Assembly: GCA_028673005.1 (NCBI GenBank)
Contig: CM054115.1
Coordinates: 189,885,548-189,949,547 of the forward strand
DNA length: 64,000 bases
Source: Tanypteryx hageni
Lineage: Eukaryota; Arthropoda; Insecta; Odonata; Petaluridae
Reading direction: 5' to 3'
Position numbers and translations under genes: made by a program. Below the pieces are notes generated by a model. The model was not told where the DNA came from. It did not search any database and saw only the letters and a list, made by a program, of their open reading frames with translations. Within the stretch, counting starts at the first letter, position 1, and every line of letters begins with the position of its first letter. Below are positions 56,638 through 64,000 of the stretch, piece after piece.

Positions 56638-59145
56638 TTAACCGTTGTCCATCGCTGATTGGCTCGTTCGAGTTGCTGTCCCTTTCTCTTTGGAGGTTGC
56701 TCCAACGTATTTTTCCTCCCTTTCACTTTTCCGTTGGAGGAGTCGCTTCCATGTTGCGCTGATGCGCAAACCGTCGTCCCGGTTGAAATTGACCGGATGC
56801 TTTTCGATCTCAATAGCTTCGCGAATTAACCTCGGAAAATATCGATCTTCTTTCGCGAGCAATTTCGTTTCTTCGAGCGTGATTTTATGTCCCGGGCCGG
56901 AGGTGAAGTGCTCCGCTATGGCCGACTCCCTCCATTTTTTGTTCATCATGGCCCGTTTATGTTCGGCTAAGCGACAGCGAATGGATCGTCCTGTTTGTCC
57001 GACGTATACGTGTCCGCAGCTGCATGGAATCCTGTAGACTCCTTCAGATGTTAGCGGGTCGAGTGCATCTTTCGCAGACGGAAGTTCTTCTTTTATTTTC
57101 CTTAGCGTGTTGAAACGGACGACGATATTTTCTTTTTGTAGAATCCTGGCTATGCGTTCTGATGTCCCGGCGATGAAGGGAATTTTTGCGTAGGCTGTGG
57201 GTTTTGGTCGTTCCACCGAAGGTTTTTGTTTCGGTTTTATATTCCGCCGGATGAATGGGTGACTGTAGCCATTATTCATGAGTGCCCTTCTTATATGCTC
57301 TTCTTCGTCTTTTAGGGACTCGGGATCGGAAATCGTCTTTGCTCGGTGCATCAGGGTCTTGATTATTGATGCCTTCTGTTGAGGATGGTGATGAGAGGCA
57401 GCATGCAGGTAACGATCAGTGTGCGTCTTTTTCCGAAATACGCTGTGTCCAAGGCTTCCGTCAGGTCTCTTCTTCACCATGACGTCGAGAAATGGTAGGG
57501 TGCCGTTCTCTTCGACTTCCATGGTGAACTGGATGGCCGGGTGGACTTGGTTGAGTAGACGGTGGAACTCGTGAAGTTTATTTGTCCCATGGGGCCAAAT
57601 GACGAATGTGTCATCCACGTAACGCAGCCAGCATGAAGGACGAGGACCACATGATGATAGCGCCTTAGACTCGAAACGCTCCATATACAGATTGGCTATG
57701 ACGGGGGAGAGAGGGCAGCCCATAGCTGCTCCTTCCTTCTGCTCGTAAAACTGTCTGTTCCACAGGAAGTAGTTGTTGGTGAGGCAGAATTCTGTTAAAT
57801 CCGGATAGTCTGCCGGAAGTCCATGATGTATAAGCTCCTTCAAGATCTCGATGGAGTCCTTTATGGGAACCTTAGTGAAGAGTGAGGTCACGTCAAAGCT
57901 TACTAGAATATCGTTCTCCGATACTTTCATGTCGTTTAGCCTTTCTATGAAATGTGCTGAATTCTTCACGTGCGACTCCGTTCCGCCTACGTACGTCTGT
58001 AAGGTGCGTGCGAGGTATTTTGACAGCCGATATGTTGGGGAGCCGATGGCGCTGACGATGGGTCTCAGGGGAACGTCGTTCTTGTGTATTTTTGGTAACC
58101 CATACAGTCGTGGAGGCCTGGATGATGACGGCAGTAGGTTCCGTTGGTCTTCAATAGGTATGGAGGATTTCTTAATCAGTTCTCGGATTTTCCTTTCGGT
58201 TTTCATCGTCGGGTCGCCTTTGAGTGTGGAGTAAGTTGGATCGTCCAGCAGATTGCGGATCTTCTCGTCGTAGTCCTCCTTGGAGATAATTACGGTGGCG
58301 TTTCCCTTATCAGCCGGTAAAATCACGATGCATTTGTTGTTTTTCAAATCTTTGATGGCCTGTCTTTCAGCTGTGGAGATGTTGGAGGATGGTGGTCTTG
58401 CTTTACGAATAATATGCGCCACCTCTTGGCGTATTTCTTCTGCTTGGTTCGAATTCAGATTTCGGATGGGCGCTTCCACTCCCACGACAATTTCTTCCTT
58501 AGGTATTTTGTTGGGAGCGATGGCGAAGTTCAGACCTTTCGCTAAGACTGATTTTGCTGCATCGGAGAAAATGATGTCCGTTAGGTTGTAAATCGTCTTG
58601 TCGTGGCTCGGCGTCGGATCTGGATGTTGTTTCTTACGGAGATTTTCGAATTTCTTAACCTGCTTGTCCGTGAAAGACCGCTGGGTTTTTGTTGAGGAAC
58701 TGGCGGTGATATGGTCAATCTGGTCCCAGTCTTCGTGAGACATAACGGAGGCGAGCTCTAGGTGGAGATGGTAGAGATTATGAGCACATTGCAGAAGCGC
58801 ATATCTCGTGGAGCGGATGCGTTCACGCAGGAGTGCTTGGCTTGTCCGATATAGAATCTTCTTTGCAGCCTGGGATGATATGTGATGTTTCACCTTGACA
58901 CAAGTTGGTATCGTGTCTGTATCCCGGCACCGTTGAAGAAAGGCGAGTGATGACAAAAGTTTGCACTTCTGTTTGCGGAGACGCTCGAATCTCCTTGTCT
59001 TCCTCTGGATGTCCTCCCCGTAGAGGGATATCAATTTGAGTTGAAGGCTTTCGCAACGTTGCTGAATGCTGGTGGAGGTTTTCGGGTTTCGCTGCGTTGG
59101 CGGCATTTCTGGCTCTCGACGTTTCGCAGACGTTGCAGTCTGCAT
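56638..59145 (-). CDS. PLE1 protein: reverse transcriptase plus GIY-YIG endonuclease, intact 835 codons
   Basis: A single ORF. N-terminal about 250 residues are basic and coiled-coil-like. KCIVILPADKGNATVI follows near residue 270, LYGLPKIHK and RPIVSAIGSPTY, motif A FDVTSLFTKVPI, motif B AAMGCPLSPVIANLYM and motif C LRYVDDTFVIW at about residue 508, all with catalytic aspartates. PFLDVMVKK and the TDRYLHAASHHHP segment precede the C-terminal GIY-YIG nuclease from about residue 700: GVYRIPC, GHVYVGQTGRSIRCRLAEHK, HF..GPGH and E..LL, with the Tyr, Arg, His and Glu positions present. This domain pair is specific to Penelope-like elements. No stops or shifts, so probably young and possibly active. 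The start ATG lies in a hammerhead motif. Confidence 0.92.
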   Translation of the reverse strand: MQTATSAKRREPEMPPTQRNPKTSTSIQQRCESLQLKLISLYGEDIQRKTRRFERLRKQKCKLLSSLAFLQRCRDTDTIPTCVKVKHHISSQAAKKILYRTSQALLRERIRSTRYALLQCAHNLYHLHLELASVMSHEDWDQIDHITASSSTKTQRSFTDKQVKKFENLRKKQHPDPTPSHDKTIYNLTDIIFSDAAKSVLAKGLNFAIAPNKIPKEEIVVGVEAPIRNLNSNQAEEIRQEVAHIIRKARPPSSNISTAERQAIKDLKNNKCIVILPADKGNATVIISKEDYDEKIRNLLDDPTYSTLKGDPTMKTERKIRELIKKSSIPIEDQRNLLPSSSRPPRLYGLPKIHKNDVPLRPIVSAIGSPTYRLSKYLARTLQTYVGGTESHVKNSAHFIERLNDMKVSENDILVSFDVTSLFTKVPIKDSIEILKELIHHGLPADYPDLTEFCLTNNYFLWNRQFYEQKEGAAMGCPLSPVIANLYMERFESKALSSCGPRPSCWLRYVDDTFVIWPHGTNKLHEFHRLLNQVHPAIQFTMEVEENGTLPFLDVMVKKRPDGSLGHSVFRKKTHTDRYLHAASHHHPQQKASIIKTLMHRAKTISDPESLKDEEEHIRRALMNNGYSHPFIRRNIKPKQKPSVERPKPTAYAKIPFIAGTSERIARILQKENIVVRFNTLRKIKEELPSAKDALDPLTSEGVYRIPCSCGHVYVGQTGRSIRCRLAEHKRAMMNKKWRESAIAEHFTSGPGHKITLEETKLLAKEDRYFPRLIREAIEIEKHPVNFNRDDGLRISATWKRLLQRKSEREEKYVGATSKEKGTATRTSQSAMDNG

Positions 59146-59155
59146 CTTCAGGAGA
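59114..59155 (-). ncRNA. Hammerhead ribozyme motif over the PLE1 start codon
   Basis: Same 42-nt motif as the left repeat. The last A of the CTGAAGA core (59145) is the A of the PLE ATG, and stem II, GAAA and the predicted cleavage site (between 59118 and 59117) encode the first ten residues, MQTATSAKRR. Self-cleavage of the sense RNA would separate the initiator region from the body of the mRNA. Hammerheads in PLE terminal repeats are known; the overlap with the start codon is read directly here. Confidence 0.75.
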
Positions 59156-59456
59156 TGAAGTGAGATCCGATGGTAGGGATCTGACTTTTATATTCACTCG
59201 TGTCTTCCTAGTTTAACCGTTGTCCATCGCTGATTGGCTCGTTCGAGTTGCTGTCCCTTTCTCTTTGGAGGTTGCTCCTACGTATTTTTCCTCCCTTTCA
59301 CTTTTCCGTTGGAAGAGTCGCTTCCATACGTTGGAGCAACCTCCAAAAGGGAAAGGGACAGCAACTCGAACGAGCCAATCAGCGATGGACAACGGTTAAA
59401 CTAGGAAGGCACGAGTGAATATAAAAGTCAGATCCCTACCATCGGATCTCACTTCA

Positions 59457-59498
59457 TCTCCTGAAGATGCAGACTGCAACGTCTGCGAAACGTCGAGA
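59457..59498 (+). ncRNA. Hammerhead ribozyme motif, inverted terminal repeat of PLE1
   Basis: Plus-strand copy of the same 42-nt motif: TCTC 59457-59460, CTGAAGA 59461-59467, GAAA 59487-59490, GTC ending 59494, GAGA 59495-59498. It is oriented with the host non-LTR element, so a read-through transcript of copy B would contain it in sense. Confidence 0.75.
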
Positions 59499-59556
59499 GC
59501 CAGAAATGCCGCCAACGCAGCGAAACCTGAAAACCTCCACCAGCAATAGGCGTCTG

Positions 59557-61662
59557 GTTTGGTTTTTGGAATCAAATGGTCTATTGACCAACATTCAGTG
59601 TGGTTTTCGTCACCACCGTTCCACCACCGATCATCTGGTGAGATTGGAGAGAGCTGTGTGTGATGCCTTTGTTAGGAAGCATCACCTCATTGCAGTTTTC
59701 TTTGATATTGCCCGGGCTTATGACACCACATGGAGATTTGGTATACTTCGTACATTGCACTCGTGGGGGTTAAGGGGTAACTTACCCATATTTATGAAGA
59801 GCTTTTTATGGGAACGTTACTTCAGGGTACGTATCGGAAGCGAAACCTCTCGAACGTTCCTTCAGGAGAATGGTGTGCCACAGGGGTCAATTTTGAGTGT
59901 AACCTTGTTTGCCATTGCCATAAATGGAATAGCCCAACGTATCAGATCACAAGTAGAGGGAAGCCTCTATGTGGATGACCTGGCCATATATTGCAGTTCG
60001 CAAAATGTGGTGGCGGTTGAACGCCAGCTTCAGCTGACAATCAATCGTCTTAATGATTGGGCCACAAACAATGGGTTTGCATTCTCAGCGAACAAGACAG
60101 TTTGTATCCACTTCTGTCGTGTTCGCGGCCTCCACCTGGACTCAGCGCTATCACTATCGGGAACCGAGCTGCCATTTGTTGAAACAGGACCATTTTTGGG
60201 TGTGCTATTAGACAGAAAGTTGACTTGGCGTCCCCATCTGGAGAGGCTGAAAGCAAGATGCCAATCCTCCTTGAACCTCTTGCGCATTCTTAGCCATAAG
60301 TCATGGGGTGCAGACCGGATTATCTTATTAAGATTGTATCGATCACTTGTCCGCTTAAGATTGGACTATGGGAGCATTGTATATGGGTCGGCTAAACCAT
60401 CAGTGCTGAAAACTATCGATGTGATTCACCATACAGGGATTCGCTTGGCAACTGGTGCATTTCGCACTAGTCCAATACCAAGTGTTCTCTGTGAATCTGG
60501 GGAACCATCGCTGCACATGCGCCGGAAACTGTTAGCTACCCGATATGCTGTAGCTTTAAACGCTAAGCCAGATCACCCGGCTTACACAGCAGATTTCGAC
60601 CATCGTTATGTGCAGTTATATGATGCCCATATCCGTTCTGTAAAACCTCTGGCTGTGAGAATGCGTAATGTTTTTTGAGAGTTGTCTTTTGAATTGCCTC
60701 AGACATTCAGAACGGAGCACAGCACAGCTCCACCCTGGATGTTACGTTGCCCCAACGTTATTACTTCTCTTGCCAAATTAGATAGGCTTTCTACCCTACC
60801 TACTGAATACCGACGTGACTTTGAGGAACTCTATGCACCGTTTCAGTCATTCACTGCCATGTACACGGATGGCTCTAAGCAGGGGGAGCATGTGGGATGT
60901 GCTTTTACCATCGGCAGATGCTCGCACCATTTCCGGCTACATCCGCTGTGTGGGATATTCACAGCAGAATTGTATGCTTTATGGAAAGCGCTGCGGTTTG
61001 CATATTCGTACCCCAGCAGTGAATATGTCATCATCACCGACTCACTGTCAGCCTTACATGCCATAAAATCTTTGCACCCTTCTCACCCTCTGGTTCAGCA
61101 GAATCAGTCATCCTTGATGGATCTGGACTCCATAGGGGTGACGACAGTGTTTATGTGGGTACCAGGTCACGTAGGTATTCTGGGTAATGAGAGGGCAGAC
61201 AGGGCAGCAAAACTAGCTGCTAATTGCGATGGTATTAATGAATCATAAGTTCTTGTGGGGGACATAAAAAACTATTTAAAAACTTTAATCTACCATCAAT
61301 GGGAAGAACAATGGAATGGGGTTATCTCCAATAAACTGAGATAAATAAAAACCATAGTACAACCATGGCAGTCCTCGTCCCGGTCATCCCGACTCGAAGA
61401 GGTTGCCATTACAAGACTACGCATAGGTCACTGCTGGTGGACGCACGGTTACCTATTGCGGTCCGAGGAACCTCCAGTTTGTGAGACATGTGATACTGCG
61501 TTGACAGTGTCACATGTTTTACTGGACTGTATCCAGTTTAGGAATGAGAGAGAAAGGGTGCGTATGGCTGCGAACCTCACGATCTCTCTTGGAGATAATC
61601 CGGTTTTTATAAATAAAACACTCTCATTCCTAAGGGAGTCGAGAATTTTAGCATTTATTTAA
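59557..61662 (+). pseudogene. Copy B ORF2, 3' part: RT catalytic domain, RNase H and CCHC end
   Basis: One reading frame runs from 59467 (inside the PLE) through this region to 61662, with only three stops (60676 TGA, 61246 TAA and one TAA near 61340) and no shift. RT: FFDIARAYDTTWRFG, NGVPQGSILSVTLFAI and SLYVDDLAIYCSS (YVDD), then FLGVLLDRKLTWRPHLERL. RNase H: MYTDGSKQGEH, FTAELYALWKALRFAY, ITDSLSALHAI and WVPGHVGILGNERADRAAK supply the D-E-D-D residues. The end has CETCDTALTVSHVLLDC (CCHC). The TGA at 60676 corresponds to CGA in copy A, a CpG-decay change. Confidence 0.8.
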
Positions 61663-62015
61663 TTTTTAAGTGTTTTTAATCATTGTATAATGGGATAGAA
61701 GGTAGAAATATTATTACTCCCCTATCCATTTTAAAAGTTCTGTGTGCTACAGGTATAATAGTTGTGTCGTGAGATAATTTTATGCATGTCAGTAAACCCT
61801 TATACAGTCTCTGATATTTTATTCTACAGATTGTGATGGGCCCTTATACAGTCTTTTACAATCTGTTTTTAACTTTATTTATTTATTTATGTATTTATTC
61901 TTTATATCATGTTGGGTGATGTGGGTAGTTCATCACCAATAGGTGGTGTTTAAAATGTATTGTTACGGCGATAATAGCCCAAGAGGCTGATTCGCCTTAA
62001 ATTACACACACACAC

Positions 62016-62191
62016 ACACTCGAACTTGTTTGGGTCCCGGGAGCGATTAAGAACCGGTAAACACAATCACTACTGTCCGCGTCATCAAATAAGGCGGCTC
62101 CGAGAATATGCGGCATTACCAGTTCGAACACCAATTAGAGGAGCATGCTACTGAACTACAAAAGACGCGCATGGGGAATGTCATGAACTTA
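62016..62191. other. Sequence between copy B and a hAT MITE
   Basis: Begins in an ACACAC run; no gene recognised. Confidence 0.4.
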
Positions 62192-62495
62192 TGTTGCATC
62201 AGCGGTTTACAAACATTACAAAGCCGCGCCTCCCCTCACCGAAGAAAAATATCTTCGCGCCCCTCTCTATACCATGTTCAGTTACAGTTCATAAACAATG
62301 CCTATTTGACATACAATTAACATTAATAAAGCCACCTTAAGAAAAACATGGACGCAAACGATACGTCCTAGGCAATTGAGGGCTAGAATTTTGCTGCTGC
62401 ATATTGTAGGTCTCAAGATTAGGATGGTTAAAAGGACAGTAAATATATGAGAAATCCTTTGCGCGCCCCACACTTTGGAAACCACTGTGTTACAT
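62192..62495. mobile_element. hAT-type MITE, 288 bp, 8-bp TSD with one mismatch
   Basis: The element spans 62200-62487, starting CAGCGGTTTACAAAC and ending TTTGGAAACCACTG. Flanks are TGTTGCAT (62192-62199) and TGTTACAT (62488-62495). The interior has the GCGCCCCTC-type segments seen in CAGTGGTT hAT MITEs. Older than the 5609 copy, judged by mismatches in its ends. Confidence 0.75.
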
Positions 62496-62804
62496 TGTGA
62501 ATTAACTTGTTACAACTGGGAAACCGCTGGAAAGTGGCAACGATGGGAATGCAAAGTTGCCGGTTCGAACGAAACACGTCTTCTCAAAAGAGTACCCATC
62601 GCTTAATCGGAACCATATCTGGCAACGCCACATTCCCGGGATCCCGGGATTTATAATTTTGAATCCCGGGATTGTGAAAGATCCGGTAAATGGCAAGCAT
62701 TATTAGATATATATAAATTTCCAACATGCGTATAGTCCAGAGTACTTTGTTACCCATGAAGCCTGTTGCCAGAAAGAGGCGACAAACGTAACATGTGAAA
62801 ATAA
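62496..62804. other. Repeat mosaic
   Basis: Contains a CCCGGGATCCCGGGAT-rich stretch (62634-62690) and one partial unit of the 120-bp repeat (62700-62765). No gene. Confidence 0.4.
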
Positions 62805-63050
62805 TTTTGTGACGTAAAGTCGCAGTTGCCAATTATTTTTAGTGACAAAAAGTCGCTGATACCAATTGTAATGTGTGACCAAATGTCGCTGGTATCAAAT
62901 ATTTTGTGACGAAATGTCGCTGGTACCAATTTAAATGTGTGACGAGTTGTCGCACTTAACATTTTGAAAGTGTGAAGAAATGTCGCAGGTACCAATTGTC
63001 ATCTGTGACGAGATGTCGCAGTGACGAATTTTCTGTGACGAAAACTCGCG
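62805..63050. repeat. Tandem array of about 40-bp units (GTGACGAAATGTCGCTGGTACCAA)
   Basis: About six units, the reverse complement of the array type at 51795-52045, more diverged. It runs directly into a CT tract. Confidence 0.7.
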
Positions 63051-63262
63051 GCACCTCCCTCTCACCCCCACCTCTCCTATACTCCTGTTCTCTCCCTTCC
63101 CCCTCTCTCCCTCCCTCCCTTCTCCCTCCCTTCCCCCTCTCCCTTCCCCCTCCCTCCCTTCCCTCTCTTCCCCCACTCTCTCTCCTTTACTCCCGTTCTC
63201 TACCTTCCTGTCCTCTCTTTCATCCGTCTCCTTTATCTTCTTCTCTCCCCTTGAGCTTCTCC
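63051..63262. repeat. CT-rich satellite, block 3
   Basis: Shares the CTCCTATACTCCTGTTCTCT landmark with the higher-order array at 45115-45325. Confidence 0.85.
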
Positions 63263-64000
63263 ATCCGTCTTCTGGGAAAGGACCATTAGAGATGTTGTTT
63301 ACATCTTTGCCGCGTCCAGATCTTCCTTGCGCTTCCAGCTATCCCCTCTTCCTCTCACATCCGTTAATGCCTTAATTAAAGAGTAGATATGAATGGTGAA
63401 AAATGAAATTAATGAAGCTTTATTTCTAATGTTTTATCCTCGTCTGTCAAAACGTAAGTCTTCTTCCTGATAAAATCTGTCTGCAGTTGCTGTGATTGAA
63501 AACAATATCAAGATCAACGTGGACGTGACCTCGTCGGTTGAAGCTTTCTTCGTCGCTTTTACAACGAAACAATTTAAATTTGAACGCGAAACGACGAATG
63601 GGTTACATTCTTGCGTTCTCCCTTCCAGGCGAGGAGCTAAAAGACTGCCTTTTAGCACGTTTTGACGAAGCAACTTACTAGAAAACCGTCGAATTTCGTA
63701 ATGCCCGAGCCGTCTCGCTATTTTTTTCATAGTCGATTAAAGGGGCTTCGCTCGTCTGCCTCGTTTTCGAGAGAGAAAAATGAACACTCGCCTCTTCTTC
63801 CGCTCCGAAATCGATTCGACTAAAGAAGTTTTTTTCGCTCTCCCAATCAGCGTTCATCGCAGAAATTTGATTATATCATCGATTCCGGTCACCTCTGCCG
63901 GCGCTTTCTTGAAAGTCGATAGGACTTCTAAGAAATTGGCATTAATACGGCCCACAATTCAACATCCCGCTCTTTCCCCGCCTGTGCTTCAAAGGCTCCG
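63263..64000. other. Intron sequence, no gene recognised
   Basis: GC content is slightly higher than in typical introns here. A minus-strand open frame of 98 codons at 63434-63730 has no recognisable features. Confidence 0.4.

Larger units (their letters stand above)
56448..59556 (-). mobile_element. Penelope-like element (PLE1), intact, inserted in copy B with 12-bp TSD
   Basis: The element occupies 56460-59544 between exact duplications AATAGGCGTCTG (56448-56459 and 59545-59556). In minus orientation, reading right to left: an inverted partial terminal repeat (59544-59328), a complete terminal repeat (about 59327-59036), the coding body, and a second direct copy of the terminal repeat (about 56750-56460). 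The two direct copies are nearly identical over about 290 bp, matching the pLTR arrangement of Penelope-like elements, and an inverted truncated copy at one end is also typical of them. The ORF starts in one direct repeat and ends in the other. Confidence 0.9.
53660..62015 (+). mobile_element. RNase-H-bearing non-LTR retrotransposon, copy B, split by a Penelope-like element
   Basis: Same family as copy A. The 5'UTR has two tandem monomers starting near 53664 and 53853 (GGCGAGGAG..CCTCTTTAAAAAACCC, about 189 bp apart), then ORF1, ORF2 and a 3'UTR ending TTACGGCGATAATAGCCCAA and an ACACAC tail. The endonuclease domain is deleted near 55508 and the PLE lies at 56460-59544. Apart from these, ORF2 is better preserved than in copy A. 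Confidence 0.8.

Noticed and set aside
58823..59197. Minus-strand ORF with CNVCETSRARN, resembling a zinc-binding motif
   Set aside because: It is an alternative frame over the PLE1 start and hammerhead.
63434..63730. 98-codon minus-strand ORF
   Set aside because: No motif, start context or neighbour supports it.

Overview
The window is a piece of a large, AT-rich arthropod (most likely insect) nuclear genome. This rests on spliced exons with GT-AG borders spread over tens of kilobases, an Enabled/VASP gene whose C-terminal blocks are readable, and a dense load of arthropod-type transposable elements: RTE, CR1/L2-like and RNase-H-bearing non-LTR elements, Penelope-like elements, mariner, pogo, hAT MITEs, a Helitron-like repeat and a tRNA-derived SINE. 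No bacterial gene organisation, CRISPR array or rRNA was seen.

Two host genes lie head to tail on the + strand. The first is enabled (ena): five coding exons (6719-6792, 9246-9778, 14486-14716, 25886-26180, 30203-30231) encode the central and C-terminal part of the protein. In order they give an RRxS phosphosite segment, the polyproline core, the G-actin-binding block, the F-actin-binding block, a KPWEK segment and the C-terminal coiled-coil tetramerisation helix. A 3'UTR of about 4.3 kb follows, to a poly(A) signal near 34.5 kb. The EVH1 domain must lie upstream of the window. The second gene starts in a GC/CpG-rich segment at 34.8-35.9 kb. Its first coding exon (35227-35829) encodes a membrane anchor and the start of what looks like a C2CD2/TMEM24-type lipid-transfer (SMP) domain. 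Its first intron seems to run to the end of the window.

The introns are transposon graveyards with some young insertions. A near-pristine RTE copy (1249-4097) with an intact 947-codon ORF sits between exact 9-bp target duplications. The 45.7-62.0 kb region holds two copies (A and B) of one non-LTR family (CCHC ORF1; endonuclease/RT/RNase H ORF2). A tRNA-derived SINE is nested in copy A. A 3.1-kb Penelope-like element (PLE) with an intact 835-codon RT plus GIY-YIG ORF is nested in copy B with a 12-bp target duplication. Long pyrimidine-rich satellites (43.0-45.4 kb, also near 16.9, 24.4, 25.5 and 63.1 kb) create large spurious ORFs.

The most interesting signal is a set of hammerhead-ribozyme motifs. 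They occur in the intact PLE (three copies, with the PLE start codon inside the ribozyme core), in an older unrelated PLE (18.5 kb) and in a fold-back element (20.7 kb). All have the CUGANGA / stem II / GAAA core. In all three families stem III is replaced by a short palindrome (ACGU, AUGCAU, ACCGGU), which is what a dimer-forming hammerhead would need.
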